64,000 bases of DNA. Origin: Sinorhizobium numidicum (lineage in GTDB: Bacteria; Pseudomonadota; Alphaproteobacteria; Rhizobiales; Rhizobiaceae). The stretch is from contig NZ_CP120369.1 of the NCBI RefSeq assembly GCF_029892045.1, positions 186,001 through 250,000 of the forward strand, in the 5' to 3' direction. Both the position numbers and the translations under genes were made by a program. The notes below the pieces were generated by a model. The model did no database searches, had not been told where the DNA came from, and worked only from the letters and a program-made list of their open reading frames with translations. Below, in pieces: positions 28,330-41,300 of the stretch (positions are counted from its first letter, which is position 1; each line of letters starts with the position of its first letter).

Positions 28330-28585
28330 GAGTGCGATCTCATTCAGTTCGCAAGAAGTTCGGCAAAGCCAACGTGACGTCACTGGTCGAGCGGGTCAGC
28401 CGCTTTGCGGTCTTCCTGCGCAACAACGACCGGCAATCGAGACCGATCATGGACTGATTGAGGTGCTCCAACCCCTGCCCCACGCTGCTCGACGCTCGAT
28501 CACCTTTGATCGTGGCACCGAGTTCAGCGAATGGCCCTATCTGCAGGCTGGCATCGGAACACAGAGGTGGTTGTCTGATCGCGGC
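28330..28585 (+). pseudogene. IS30-family transposase, 5' part of a split gene
   Basis: FGKANVTSLVERVSRFAVFL and, after a stop, ARRSITFDRGTEFSEWPYLQ. The catalytic region breaks off near 28580 just before the usual FCDP motif, which reappears at about 30070 on the other side of an IS110 element. Confidence 0.7.
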
Positions 28586-30040
28586 TCACGAGTCAATCGC
28601 GTTTGAGTATGCGCGATGAGCTCCGAATGCCAGCGCGGCACGGATTCGGCAACGTCATATGGCGCATTCATGTTCTTAGTCGTCGCCCAGCGCTCCATTT
28701 TGACGTGAGAGCAATCGTATGTCGGGAACAGGGTTGTCTTCGCGGTCGGTACAAGCCCGCCGCATGATGGTCTTCGCAGGCAAGGTCTTCCTATGTTCTG
28801 CGCGCAGTCTCTGGGAGCTGCCGCCAACTTCACGGAATGGCCAGACCTACGTCCACGACAGGGACGCCTTGTCGCGCCAGAAAGGTGATGCGCGGAGAGT
28901 AATCGGCTGTCAGACCTTCATTAATGCGTTGGTGCCGGCTGAAGGATTGAAGGTTTCTCCCGTCTTGAGCATGGTATGCATGATAACCGCGAGTTTGCGG
29001 GCGACGGCCACAGCCGCCCGCTTAAAGCCAAGCCGCTCGCGCAGCTTAAGTCCCCAATTCTTGAGACTGCTCTCAGTTCTGGCACTGGTTCTCGTCAGCA
29101 GCGTTGTCGCCGCTTCGTAAAGCAGCCCGCGCAGCCGGTTGTCGCCTCTGCGTGAGATATGGCCGTCATAATCGACTTCGCCCGACTGATAGCGGCGGGT
29201 GGTCAGCCCGAGCCAGGCGCCAACCGAGCGCGAAGTTCGGAAGTTTTCCGGATCCTCGATGGCGGCGATGTAAGAGACCGCCGTAATGGCGCCGATACCT
29301 GGAACTGTCATCAACAACTTCGTAGCCGGGCTCTGCCGCGCCGCTGCAATGAGCTGACGGTCAAGAATGGCCGCACGCTTGCGAATATTGTGCCACGCAT
29401 CAAGCAAGGGCAAAATGATCTGTGCCAGAGAAGTTTGCCTCTCCAGGAGCTCTCGAACATGGGTAGCAAAAACCCGACCTGTGCCTTTGGGTACGATAAG
29501 GCCGAAGGTCTTCATGACACCGCGGATCTGATTGCCGAGTTGGGTTGAGAGATTCAGGAGCTGATTGCGGGCCGCCACCAACGCGCGGGTCAGCATAGCG
29601 TCAAACGACTTGACCCGAACCGCTTTGTAAAAGCCGGCTTCTGCGAGCTGCGCCAGACCATCGGCATCATTGGCATCGGTCTTGTTGAGTGTCTCGTTCA
29701 ATACCTTTTGCGCGTGCCGCGCTTCAATGCAGATCGCCGGAGCCCCTTCGGCCGTCAGGGCATGATAGAACCACGTCGACAGCGGCCCCGTTTCGAAGAC
29801 GACGCGCCTGGCGTGCGGCGCGTGCTTGCGGATAAGCTCGGCCAGAAGCGTTGGGTCCGAAGGGCACTTTCCCCGCCAGATCCGCTTGCCGTCCTCCCGA
29901 ACCGAGATTGCTGTGTCTTTCAATGAAACATCAAGCCCAATATACTGGTCCATGGTTGCTCTCCATCTGATGTTGGGCCCGGTTTCCCATCGTGAGCCCG
30001 TTTCACCATCTTATCGGGAGCAACCACCCCCGGTAGCATC
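28586..30040 (-). mobile_element. IS110-family element inserted in an IS30 gene
   Basis: About 1.45 kb containing an intact IS110 transposase. The ends are inferred from where IS30 similarity stops and resumes; IS110 elements lack ordinary terminal inverted repeats, so borders are approximate. Confidence 0.65.
28910..29953 (-). CDS. IS110-family transposase (intact)
   Basis: A 347-residue DEDD transposase: YIGLDVSLKDTAISV (Asp), RRVVFETGPLSTWFYHAL (Glu), LNKTDANDADGLAQL (Asp pair), then the transposase_20 region TVPGIGAITAVSYIAAIED with SVGAWLGLTTRRYQSGE and ISRRGDNRLRGLLYEA. It is the only undamaged transposase in the window, so this copy may be recent or active. GAGAGC lies before the ATG. 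Confidence 0.93.
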   Translation of the reverse strand: MDQYIGLDVSLKDTAISVREDGKRIWRGKCPSDPTLLAELIRKHAPHARRVVFETGPLSTWFYHALTAEGAPAICIEARHAQKVLNETLNKTDANDADGLAQLAEAGFYKAVRVKSFDAMLTRALVAARNQLLNLSTQLGNQIRGVMKTFGLIVPKGTGRVFATHVRELLERQTSLAQIILPLLDAWHNIRKRAAILDRQLIAAARQSPATKLLMTVPGIGAITAVSYIAAIEDPENFRTSRSVGAWLGLTTRRYQSGEVDYDGHISRRGDNRLRGLLYEAATTLLTRTSARTESSLKNWGLKLRERLGFKRAAVAVARKLAVIMHTMLKTGETFNPSAGTNALMKV

Positions 30041-30358
30041 TGCTTGGGGCGGTCGCGCCGCGATTACCCCATGTTCTGTGACCCGCAGTCGCCCTGGCAG
30101 AAAGGCACGGTCGAGAACACCAATGGCCGGGTTCGCAAATGGCTTTCGAGAGAGGTGGATCCCCTGTCGATCAGCGACGGCGAGCTGAAGGACATCTGCG
30201 ACCGGCTCAACTCGACACCGCGGAAGTGCCTCGGCTACCGGACGCCCGCGGAAGTCTTCCGCAAGAAACTGCTCCGCAAATGCGGCGTGTCGGATAGCGT
30301 CACACGTCACAGTTCGGCGTGGACCTACACCCGAGGATTCAGCTCGACTGCCGAGTGA
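30041..30358 (+). pseudogene. IS30-family transposase, 3' part of a split gene
   Basis: MFCDPQSPWQKGTVENTNGR (catalytic Glu), then LSISDGELKDICDRLNSTPR and KCLGYRTPAEVFRKK. It completes the fragment that ends near 28585. Confidence 0.8.
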
Positions 30359-30446
30359 GTAGCGCATTGGCGTGCGAACTGGCTCAGTGTGAAGGATCAG
30401 TCCCGTCGAGAAAGTGACACGTAGCTCATTGAAGCATGTCCCGCTC

Positions 30447-31181
30447 TTAGCCAATCCCCGCAAGTATCGGCACGTTCTCCAGGAGCCAGAACGAGAAGAC
30501 CGTCATCGTGCCGGTCATCATGGCGACACCCATGGCGACCATGACGCCGCCCGCGCCGACCTGCAGCGCGCGCCCAAGTTTTCGCACGGCCTTCAGGCGC
30601 CGCATCAGGTGATCGGCAAAAACCGCGGACAACAAGAACGGAACGCCGAAGCCCAGCGAATAGATGGCGAGGAGAACAATGCCCGCCGAAGCCGTTGACG
30701 AGAGCGCACTAACGGTGAGGATCGCGCCCAGCACGGGACCGATGCACGGGGTCCAGCCAAAGCCGAAGGCGAGTCCCAGCAAAAACGCACTGATCGGACG
30801 ACCGCCGCGGATGCTGCCATGGAAGCGCAGATCCCGTTCGAACCAGGGCACCCGGACAAGGCCGGTCATGAACACGCCGAGGAAAATGACCATCGCGCCG
30901 CCAATGAGTGTCGCCTCGTCCCGATAGGAAGAGAGAAGCCGACTGAAGACCGTAGTGGTCGCGCCGAGCCCGACGAAGACGGCCGAGAAGCCCAGTATGA
31001 AGCAGAGGCTGAGCGACAGCGTCACGAGCCGGCCGGCAGTCGCATCATCCTGCCGGGCGAGCGCATTGCCCGAAACATACGAGATGTATCCTGGCACGAG
31101 CGGCAGGACGCAGGGCGACAGGAACGAGACGAGCCCCGCCATGAAAGCTGTTATCAGGCCGATATTTGAGATCGCCGACAT
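30447..31181 (-). CDS. ccdA: CcdA-type cytochrome c biogenesis / disulfide reductase protein
   Basis: A 244-residue inner-membrane protein with six hydrophobic segments and two conserved cysteines, in FLSPCVLPLVPGY (Cys24) and GWTPCIGPVLGAIL (Cys146), typical of CcdA. It passes electrons from cytosolic thioredoxin to periplasmic thiol proteins. It follows the DsbA-like gene by only six bases, so the two are one operon. Confidence 0.92.
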   Translation of the reverse strand: MSAISNIGLITAFMAGLVSFLSPCVLPLVPGYISYVSGNALARQDDATAGRLVTLSLSLCFILGFSAVFVGLGATTTVFSRLLSSYRDEATLIGGAMVIFLGVFMTGLVRVPWFERDLRFHGSIRGGRPISAFLLGLAFGFGWTPCIGPVLGAILTVSALSSTASAGIVLLAIYSLGFGVPFLLSAVFADHLMRRLKAVRKLGRALQVGAGGVMVAMGVAMMTGTMTVFSFWLLENVPILAGIG

Positions 31182-31187
31182 CTATAC

Positions 31188-31892
31188 CTAAAGCCCCTGC
31201 GCCGACTTGATCAACCGCTTCATCTCGTCGGCATCGCGCGCACCGTGTACGATCTCCTTGCCTATGACGAAGGAGGGCACACTAAAGAGGTGCAGGTCTC
31301 GGGCGAGCGCTCTGGTGCGCTTGATTTCCTCATCGACCGCGGGGTCTTCCATATCCTTCTTGAGCCGCTCGAGGTCGAGCCCGAGCCGGGCGGCGATTTC
31401 CAAAGTTGAAGTCTGGGTGACCGGGCCGGGGTGTGCCATCAGCGCCTCGTGCAAAGCGAGAAACTTGCCCTGCTTCCGGCTGGCGAGGGCGGCACGGGCA
31501 GCAAAGACTGAGTCGGGGCCGAAGACGGGGTTTTGCTTGAAGACGACCCGCAGATCTCTGTCGTCCCGCTCCAGTCCAGCGAGCATCGGTGCCGCCTGGC
31601 GGCAGTAGTTGCAGTTGTAATCGAAGAGCTCCGCGAGGTTGGTGCTGCCCTTTGGGTTGGCTCCAACCGGCGAATCAGGATCGTTGAAGATTTCGTCGTG
31701 CCGCTGCGCAATAACGGCCGCCAGCTCGTTGTCTTTTGCCACCTGCCGAGGTGCTTCCGTCCCGTTCACTGATTCGGCGATGACTTCCGGAGTAGTGAGC
31801 ACATAACTAAGTCGCTGGTCCAGGTACCGGATTGCATATAGCAGTGAAAGGCCTGCCAGAACAAAGTAAACGGACTTCCAGCTTAGCCTCAT
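31188..31892 (-). CDS. DsbA-like periplasmic thioredoxin-fold protein
   Basis: A 234-residue protein with an amino-terminal membrane anchor (VYFVLAGLSLLYAI) and a DsbA-type domain: LAELFDYNCNYCRQ with the active-site pair Cys94/Cys97, VFKQNPVFGPDS, and the cis-Pro loop FSVPSFVIG. It would oxidise or isomerise periplasmic thiols, with CcdA as possible electron partner. GGAG precedes the ATG. A diverged 5' remnant lies at 14216-14310. Confidence 0.9.
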   Translation of the reverse strand: MRLSWKSVYFVLAGLSLLYAIRYLDQRLSYVLTTPEVIAESVNGTEAPRQVAKDNELAAVIAQRHDEIFNDPDSPVGANPKGSTNLAELFDYNCNYCRQAAPMLAGLERDDRDLRVVFKQNPVFGPDSVFAARAALASRKQGKFLALHEALMAHPGPVTQTSTLEIAARLGLDLERLKKDMEDPAVDEEIKRTRALARDLHLFSVPSFVIGKEIVHGARDADEMKRLIKSAQGL

Positions 31893-32600
31893 AGCGATTT
31901 CTCCTCATTCTGGGGAGCCGCCTGGCAACGACCGCCCGTCAAACCATTGTTTTTGAACTGGCGATGAAGCGCCTGCCACGCAGAGCGGGCGATTACGATC
32001 ATGATAATCTCCTATTGAAAGTCACAGTTTTTCCGACCTTCGTTTTTGTTGGCCACCTGGCCTGGGCAGGGTGCTGGATAACCACTCGCAAATAGCTTGC
32101 GACGACTTCTTCTCGATCGCTAAGGATTTAGGGAAAACCTTGCTGTACGGTGCCAGACGAGGAACGGCTAGTTCGCAAGGTCTTCCGTCAGGTTGTGCCG
32201 ATAACCACCCTTCTGCCAGCCTTAGCTGACAGCAGCCTGAACGCTACCGGCGATTTGCCCAAAGGCGATCCACGTGGTCTCAAGTTCTGTCGATAGAAAC
32301 TTCCCCTCGAGCTAGCAGCTCGGCACACCGGGTTACCTCACCAAAAAGATACCGATCGCACAGGCACATGGGACGATCCTGCGGGCAGACGACTGCTGGC
32401 GATCAAAGGCGTCAACCTCACCGTGGCAACCTACGGAACGAAGGAGGCGAGAAACCTTCATATCCAAGTTTCGCACAGTCCTAACCTCGGACTGGACAGA
32501 TCGGAATGAGGAATTGACCGGCCTACCGGGTTTCCGGAGAGAAGACCCATGGCAAAATACCGCAGTCACAACGTCTAATTTAAACGTCAGGTCGTGCAGG
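31811..32600. repeat. Diverged duplication, copy B (partner 14216-15990)
   Basis: Covers the 5' end of the DsbA-like gene, the intergenic block 31920-32310 and the block 32440-32600 leading into the IS3-type orfA. It lacks the 120-bp insert and the lipoprotein gene of copy A. It contains no other gene. Confidence 0.8.
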
Positions 32601-33015
32601 AATTCCTCGCGCGCCACACGCTGCATGGTATGGCAAAACGCCACTAGGTGTCGCCAACCTTATCCGCATCTGGGTTCAGGAGTACGAGGTAGGCGCATTT
32701 GACGATGCGCCGAAGGATGCCGGCTCATGGGAGTCGCGCGATCCACCTATTATGACCCGGAAAGAGCGGGCGACGACATGCGATCGTCGAAACCATAGTC
32801 GCGCTCTGCGACGGGTTCGAGTCTACGGCTATCGCATTGCGTCCGGCGGCAGCAGGGCCTCATCGTGAACCACAAGAAGATTCACCGCCTCATCCGCAAA
32901 CACGATCTGCGGCCGAACATCAGGCGGCGGCTCATCTCCACGCCGACAGCGATCACGACGGCGCGATCTTCCCGAACCTGGCGCTCGCATGTCCGATCCC
33001 CGACGAAGCCATGGA
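32549..33015 (+). pseudogene. IS3-family transposase, orfA/orfB remnants
   Basis: orfA starts MAKYRSHNV, then a stop and FKRQVVQEFLARHTLHGMAK; orfB pieces are VNHKKIHRLIRKHDLRPNIR and the region around SDHDGAIFPNLA. Stops and frameshifts throughout; the catalytic part is gone. Confidence 0.75.
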
Positions 33016-33581
33016 GCTCGCGAGTGGTGCTTAAGCACGCAGGGGGTCACCGTCCAATTTTCGGGCTTTCTCAACGAGACACCATTTTCGTGCGGCGTCT
33101 CGCTATTCGGGCACAGTCTAGTCCCTCATGACGATTGCGCATTCCGACTCGGTGTTTGAGAGCGACGTCGCTCCCATTTCTCCCTGCATGCATCGAACAT
33201 TTAGCCCGCCGCGAAACCATACAGCAGCAGCCGCGGCCGACGCAGACCGTGCCTGAGGTAGCGGTCAGATATGGGCATCCATCTGGCGCCGCAAAGAACC
33301 GGGCTCATCCGTTCTCCAAGACAAGCGCTCTCCCCGCAGCGGGCACTCGCAACGCCGGTGCAGGCCGCCTCCAGCCGCAATGGTTGTTGTCCAACTTATC
33401 CGGGCGGTCTGCTAATCATTGGTGGCACATCGGTGCACCTTACTCCGGTAGCTCGCGCCTCAGGTTTGGTGGCAGTGACGGCAGCGGGACTGGGTGAGTG
33501 TGAATCGAGAGATCAGTCCCGCTGCCCACGTCGGCCCCTCAAGCGCAGAGAGGCCGCGATTCATCATTGCCGGATTTACCG
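33016..33581. other. Gap with a 13-bp inverted repeat
   Basis: No gene recognised. At 33480-33526 GGCAGCGGGACTG and CAGTCCCGCTGCC form a perfect inverted repeat around a 21-base loop; a related sequence (actggctcagtgtgaaggat...) follows the IS30 fragment at 30380-30410, so it may be an IS end and not a terminator. It could also stop transcription of the DUF269 gene. Confidence 0.45.
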
Positions 33582-34633
<1,052 letters not shown>

Positions 34634-34690
34634 CTAATCTCTCAGCTACTTAGTTCGAAAAGAGACCACCCGCTTCAGTAAGCAACTCTT

Positions 34691-34706
34691 TGTCGCGGAA
34701 CCGACA
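34691..34706 (-). promoter_or_regulatory. NifA upstream activator site of the nifH remnant
   Basis: TGTcgcggaaccgACA (symmetric TGT-N10-ACA), about 93 bp upstream of the -24 element, the usual distance for NifA sites. Confidence 0.82.
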
Positions 34707-35085
34707 ATCGCCAGCAATTGTCGTGTAGCGTTGCATATCTGACGTTTAGGATCCGACAAGATGATGCTGCCGATCAAGGACTAAGGGGACCGGGTTTAGA
34801 AGGCTCTTCTTGGACGCTATGTCAGTTCGAAGTGCCAGCCGTTCCATCAAGTTCAGATCTCTCCCGGTTCCCACCCGATTAGGTCGCGACTGAAGCGGCC
34901 GTCGGAGCTCAAACGACTGCCGCTGAAGCCTGTTAGTCTGTCGTATGAATGTGCATGCGTCCCGTGACCGTCCACGAGCCAGTGCTTCGCGAAGAGTTCA
35001 GCTGACTGTGTGCCGACATCTGCGACGCGGCTTGCACTTGCCGGGCGCTCCTACGGGGCCGGAGTGAAGTGAGCTGACCTGAAAG
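34707..35085. other. Gap between nifH promoter and the LLM gene
   Basis: No gene recognised. It lies between the upstream side of the nifH promoter and the 3' end of the minus-strand oxidoreductase gene. Confidence 0.4.
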
Positions 35086-36150
35086 TCAGGCACGATACAA
35101 CTTCGGCTGCGCGAGAGATTTCCGGACCGCTGGTATGATCCTGTCACCCCAGAGCTCTATCTGGCGCAGCATCGTCTTTTGGTTCAAATCTCCCAACTGG
35201 GTCTGAATTGCAATCTGGTCCGGCTTCAAGACTTCGATCTCTTCCAGAAGGCGGTCAATCACGCGATTTATGCTGCCGATGGGCAGGTTCTTGCGCATAG
35301 TATCGAACGACAGATCCTGATGCGTCGGCATCTCCTCGAGCATGTAGCCGTCTTGACTCTGTTCCCGACGCTGATGCAGTGCCTCGGACAGCCGACGCTG
35401 GAAGCGGGCGTTATCGAGATAGCTGTTGATTTCCGCTCCATCATCGCTGACACAACAGCAGCGCAGCAACGATACCTTGGCGTCGCGGACGTCCTTGCCC
35501 TCGGATGCGGCGGCCGTCTGGATGATGCCGCGCAGCAAGCCCAGAGTTTCTAAGCCGTCATGGAGGGCCGTGACGAAAAGGTTGTGTCCCTCACGATAGG
35601 CTCGGGCCATGGTTTTAGAAGACGCAGTAGCAATCCAGATCGGCGGGGTCGGCTTTTGAAGGGTGCGCACCGAAATTGCCGTCGGCGGTATCTGTATGTA
35701 GTGACCGCTGTGGGAGAAGATCTTTTGCTTAAGACCCTTAAGCAAGATGTCGAGGTATTCCGAAAAGACAGCCGGCGCCTCATCTATATTGACGCCGAAG
35801 CGGTCGAATTCGAACTGCTGGTATCCCGAACCCACGCCGAGTTCGAGCCGGCCGTTCGCAACGACGTCGACAAAGCCGATTTCCGCTAGCAAGCGCTGCG
35901 GTTGGTAGAGCGGCAGCACGCAGACTGCGGTGCCGAGGCGAATGGTGCTCGTCAATCCGGCACAATGGGCTACCATCAGCAAGGGCGACGGGACGAGGCT
36001 GTAGTTGTTGAAGTGGTGCTCGGCGAACCAAGCTGTGCTGAAGCCAGCCTGCTCCGAAAGAATGGTTTGCTCTATCGAGTTGCGGATCACGCTGTCGGGA
36101 GATTGATGATAGCCGCGCTGGGCAGCCAGAATGAACGTTGCGAATTCCAT
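35086..36150 (-). CDS. Luciferase-like monooxygenase (y4vJ-like)
   Basis: A 354-residue LLM-class flavin-dependent oxidoreductase: MEFATFILAAQRGYHQSPDS, TAWFAEHHFNNYSLVPSPLL, GRLELGVGSGYQQFEFDRFG and KPTPPIWIATASS. ATG 36150 has AGGAG at ideal distance; an in-frame start at 36183 lacks it. Position and neighbours (double SDR, NTF2-like, P450) recall y4vJ of the NGR234 symbiotic plasmid, by memory. It probably oxidises a small organic substrate with reduced flavin. It is intact while two upstream partners are broken. Confidence 0.88.
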   Translation of the reverse strand: MEFATFILAAQRGYHQSPDSVIRNSIEQTILSEQAGFSTAWFAEHHFNNYSLVPSPLLMVAHCAGLTSTIRLGTAVCVLPLYQPQRLLAEIGFVDVVANGRLELGVGSGYQQFEFDRFGVNIDEAPAVFSEYLDILLKGLKQKIFSHSGHYIQIPPTAISVRTLQKPTPPIWIATASSKTMARAYREGHNLFVTALHDGLETLGLLRGIIQTAAASEGKDVRDAKVSLLRCCCVSDDGAEINSYLDNARFQRRLSEALHQRREQSQDGYMLEEMPTHQDLSFDTMRKNLPIGSINRVIDRLLEEIEVLKPDQIAIQTQLGDLNQKTMLRQIELWGDRIIPAVRKSLAQPKLYRA

Positions 36151-36280
36151 GGTGTCTCCTTGTTTTCGGATCAGGGATCGCACCGCTCGTGATGCCCACG
36201 CCTCGATTCACGAGAAAGTTTTCCAAAGATCATGCCATGGTCCCTTTGTGCTCGGAGCGCCAGAGCTAAAACGTGTCGCT

Positions 36281-37961
<1,681 letters not shown>

Positions 37962-37965
<4 letters not shown>

Positions 37966-38540
37966 GCTTCTTCTTCTCCACTGCCAATCCGCTCCTTTGG
38001 ATGACTTTCCGCAGGAACGCGCCGTTTCGAAAGTTCGTAAATCGGATCATTCGGATGCGGCGCCCCAATCGGTTGGCGAGGACCGAACCGCTCTGTTTCC
38101 GAGGACGCTGGAGGCTTCTGGTCCTCGACCCAATCATAGACCACGGTCCGTTCGGCGATGCGCCACTCCCCTTCCCTTTTCTGAAACAGATCACAGTAGC
38201 GTCCGCAAAGGAGCACCTGCTTTATCTCGCCTGCCTCGTCTGGACCTCGCTGCAGCGCGGTGAAATAACTCTCGACGGCAGCCTCTGCCGCGCCCAGGAA
38301 CTCAATCATTATGTTTGCAAGCTGGTGGATGTTGCGCGGCTGAGTTTTGAAGACGCTAAGCGCAAGCTGAATGAACCCCTCGGCAGAGCCGGAGTAACTT
38401 CCGTGATTGTCACGTGCATCGGGCCAATAACAGCTGCTCAAAGCGGCCTCGTCTGCCCGGTCGATCCCTCGACAGTAGCGATGGAGACAGTCGCGGATTG
38501 CTTCTTGGTCGAAGAGTTTGTTTATGCTTGGTTGATCCAT
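37962..38540 (-). CDS. SnoaL/NTF2-like protein
   Basis: A 192-residue protein with a SnoaL_4/NTF2-like fold: [60 protein letters not shown] and RTVVYDW. Such proteins are small-molecule binding dehydratases, isomerases or dioxygenase partners. It overlaps the SDR gene by four bases and sits in the same minus-strand unit as the P450 and LLM genes, so a shared pathway is likely. The carboxy tail after residue 155 is polar and may be frame-altered. Confidence 0.82.
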
Positions 38541-38632
38541 CGTCTATAGAGCTTCTGAAGATACGAAAGCGTTTCCACTCCGCGGCTTATGCGGTAGTGA
38601 TCTGTACTGGTCCGTGCGCAACCAAGCCGCGC

Positions 38633-38848
38633 CTAACTCTCGTGGCCAGCAGCGGTGTTGGCCCGCAGCGTACCAATCGTGTTCAGTGTCATTTCCATCC
38701 CTGCCCCGGCCGCAGATTCGAAGATCGAATGAACCATTTTCTGCGCCTCAAAAGCGTGCATCAACTGCTCGCGTCGGTTGATAACATGGGACTGACTAGA
38801 GAAAGAGTTTTTCGACAGTTTCAAAGGGCTTTTCTGCGCTTTGACCAT
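38633..38848 (-). CDS. Small protein of unknown function in the P450 cluster
   Basis: A 71-residue frame with a strong AAAGGAAG ribosome site before the ATG (38848), between the P450 remnant and the NTF2-like gene. Basic amino end (MVKAQKSPLKLSKNSFSSQS), then HVINRREQLMHAFEAQKMVH, helical in character. No family recognised. Confidence 0.5.
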   Translation of the reverse strand: MVKAQKSPLKLSKNSFSSQSHVINRREQLMHAFEAQKMVHSIFESAAGAGMEMTLNTIGTLRANTAAGHES

Positions 38849-38959
38849 TTGACTTCCTTTCGTTTACGAGAGTCCAACTTCCCACTCTCGAGGTGGGCAC
38901 CACGGGTCGAGGCCTCCTACAGTCGAGGCTGTAGGGAGCGTGTTTACTCCGCAGCAGTT

Positions 38960-39120
38960 GGCGGCTCTTAACCCAGGCAGTTCAAAGGTCATGCCAATTC
39001 CACAGGGAGCTCCCTTGATGAATTTTAGAATTCCTTTTCAGTTACTTAGTTGCAAGTGTGCAGGAAGTGGATCAAACAAGCCCGTGTCATCAATTCGACA
39101 AAGCCGACGGGATGTTTCGG
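38960..39120 (+). repeat. Diverged repeat shared with 40-200
   Basis: Blocks in the same order in both places: ttcaaaG-N-tcatgcca, ttttcagytacttag and gtgtcatcaa-k-tcgrcaaag. The middle element (tcagctacttag) also occurs at 34655-34666, upstream of the nifH promoter. No gene. Confidence 0.5.
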
Positions 39121-39200
39121 ACGGCCCGCTTCGTGCGGTGAGTGTGAAGGAAGCGGCGAACGATGAATACGCATGGGAGCGATCGTCGCTTCTTGTCCGA

Positions 39201-40131
39201 TCAGGCCCAAGTCAGAATGAGATTATTAATCCCGAATAAATGGCCACCGTGGGTAATCACGCGGATTATCTGAACGGTTGAATAGGCGCGCAGCAATTCT
39301 TCAGCGGCGAGCACGAGCCGATCCGGTTCGTTTCGCAACAACTCCTGGTGCTCTACGTGCAAGATAGGCCATGTCAAAGCCAATGGCGGCTGCGACCGTG
39401 TCAAGTCCCGCAACCAAAAAGAGCACGCCGATGCCACGGACTTCTTCTTCTGTTATAGAGCGGCCGTCGATCTCCGCCTGCACGACGAAGGTCATGAAGT
39501 CGCCAGCTGGTACCTTCCGGCGCATTGCTGCAACTTCGTCAAGGAAGGCCACGATCGACCGGGCTGCTGCCGTTCGCTTCTCTGCGTTACCGTGGAGCAA
39601 ATCGCTTACTCAGCCAACGAGTACTTCGGATTGCCTCTGTGAAAGGCCCAGAAAGCTGAGGAAGACGTTGACCGTAAATGGCAAGGCAAAATCCTTCATG
39701 ACGTCACAGTTGGTTTTCTCTCTCGCTATACCGTCGATCAGCGCGCCTGCTCTGTCGCGGATAGTCGGCTCCAGTGCCATCACCCGCTTGGATGAGAACA
39801 GAGGATCTAAGAGTGCACGAAATACGGCATGGGCCGGGGGGTCCAATTCGAGCGGGATGACCGGCCAGTGTTCGCCCAGCGCGGAGGCGAAGATGCTGCG
39901 ATGGCTGGAAAAAGTCTCTGTATCCTGCAGGATTCGGCGCTGGTCTCTCGCACGTGTTATGACCCAGGTACCTCGTCCATCACGCGTGTTGGAAGGAGAG
40001 TAAAAGATCGGCGGGCCGTCATGAACGGAAGCGACAGCAGCATGCGGATCCCCATTGGGCGTCGGCGCCATGCCAGGCGACGCGAAAAGACTGAAGTCCC
40101 GCACCAGTCCGGGCGGAACGTCTTTCTCTAT
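39201..40131 (-). pseudogene. Cytochrome P450 (CYP127-like), frameshifted and lacking heme ligand
   Basis: Amino half 39610-40131: GLVRDFSLFASPGMAPTPNG, TWVITRARDQRRILQDTETF and LELDPPAHAVFRALLDPLFS. After a frame break near 39605: AGDFMTFVVQAEIDGRSITE and the I-helix VLFLVAGLDTVAAAIGFDMA (AGxDT). A further shift gives AAEELLRAYSTVQIIRVI, containing the K-helix ExxR. The frame ends at about 39201-39240 before any heme-binding FxxGxHxCxG cysteine loop. Order with the downstream genes recalls CYP127A1 (y4vG) of NGR234. It cannot make a functional P450. Confidence 0.87.
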
Positions 40132-40154
40132 TGACGATCACGTGTGCAAAGACG

Positions 40155-40680
40155 GCGCAAACGGCCCAGGCAATCCGCTTGAGGCGCTACTCGCTAGTCG
40201 ATGTGACGGTCATCGGAGCCTTGTTCACAAAGAGGATTGTCATGGCTCAGGTGCTGAATGATCTGGCATTCTCACCTTGGCTTTTGTCCTTTTCAGCCAT
40301 GTTCTTCTTTTCGCTGTCGATGGCAAAGCGCCATGTGGAAGCAATGCGCGCGTGCTCAATAGGGAGGAACGCCATCAAAAGGGCGCGGATACTTGCCTGA
40401 CGATTGGCCGCTCACCTGGGTTCCAGCCTTGCTTCGGGCTCCGCTTCGATCGTCATCATGCTGCTTTTCATCGCACTCGATGCCCGTGTACCGCAAGCAT
40501 TTGGCTTTATGTTGCGCCGGCTGGCGTATTCCTATAGCTGCAGAGGGTCTGGCTCCTAAGCCATCGCGTGGATTACACGACGATCCTATTGTGTTTGCGC
40601 TCAGGGATAAGAGTAGTTTGTTGATCGGCGCTATTATCGCACTGTCGCATAGGCTAATGTCAGTGCTAGGTAGACTGCGA
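40155..40680 (+). pseudogene. UbiA-type prenyltransferase (DPPR synthase-like), fragment
   Basis: Plus strand: LRRYSLVDVTVIGALFTKRI, VLNDLAFSPWLLSFSAMFFF and SLSMAKRHVEAMRACS, a frameshift, DDWPLT, ASIVMMLLFIALDA, another shift, then LHDDPIVFALRDKSSLLIGA. These match the carboxy half of decaprenyl-phosphate phosphoribosyltransferase-like UbiA proteins. The amino half with the DDxxD site is absent. Confidence 0.75.
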
Positions 40681-41300
40681 CAGCCATTGCGAATTGAGGG
40701 TGCTAAAATAGGGCCACCCCAAACGCCCACAGCCAGCATAGAGACGCTCGCTAAAAGGCTATTTATAATGCTGATTCTGCAGTCGATCGAAGCCCTGCCT
40801 TGCGCCACCATGGAACGGCGCGACGATGCGGCCGCACTCGAATCCTCGCTGATCGAGAACATCGCCGGCCTCGAGCCCGGTGGCTCAGGTCGCTCAAGTG
40901 TCCTTATCAAGGGAGTGAGGCGTCGCTGTGCTTGCTCCAGGCCGCCCGTAACGCTTACCCCAAGAGCTGGCGGAGGGCGGCCTGGAACACGCACTTCTGC
41001 GACATTGACGGTGTTTTGGCGCAGGAACGTTGCGCTTCAACACGAATGTCATGTGGACGGAGTATCTGTTGGCTGCGCGCCTGGGCGCGCCGCACATCTC
41101 ACCGCAGGGCAGAAACTGTCCTCTTGAGCACTATTGCGGGCTCTGATCGACGCATATGCTGGCGCGTAATCATGCGCGCGAACGAGCACGGAGATAGCTG
41201 GCGCGTATCGTCAGGGCGCTGCCGTGCTCTGGCGATATCCCGGTCCACTTCCCCCGTCATCGTCGATCAGCGTATGGCCATCGCCGAGCCGGCGTTCGCT
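40681..41300. other. Undeciphered debris
   Basis: A short stretch at 40810-40900 (RRDDAAALESSLIENIAGLE) faintly resembles the ParB-type SLIENI motif. The rest is open in several frames but not recognised. Confidence 0.3.

Noticed and set aside
33425..33442. TGGCAC...TGCA resembling a sigma-54 promoter
   Set aside because: GG to GC spacing is nine, not ten, bases and no gene follows.
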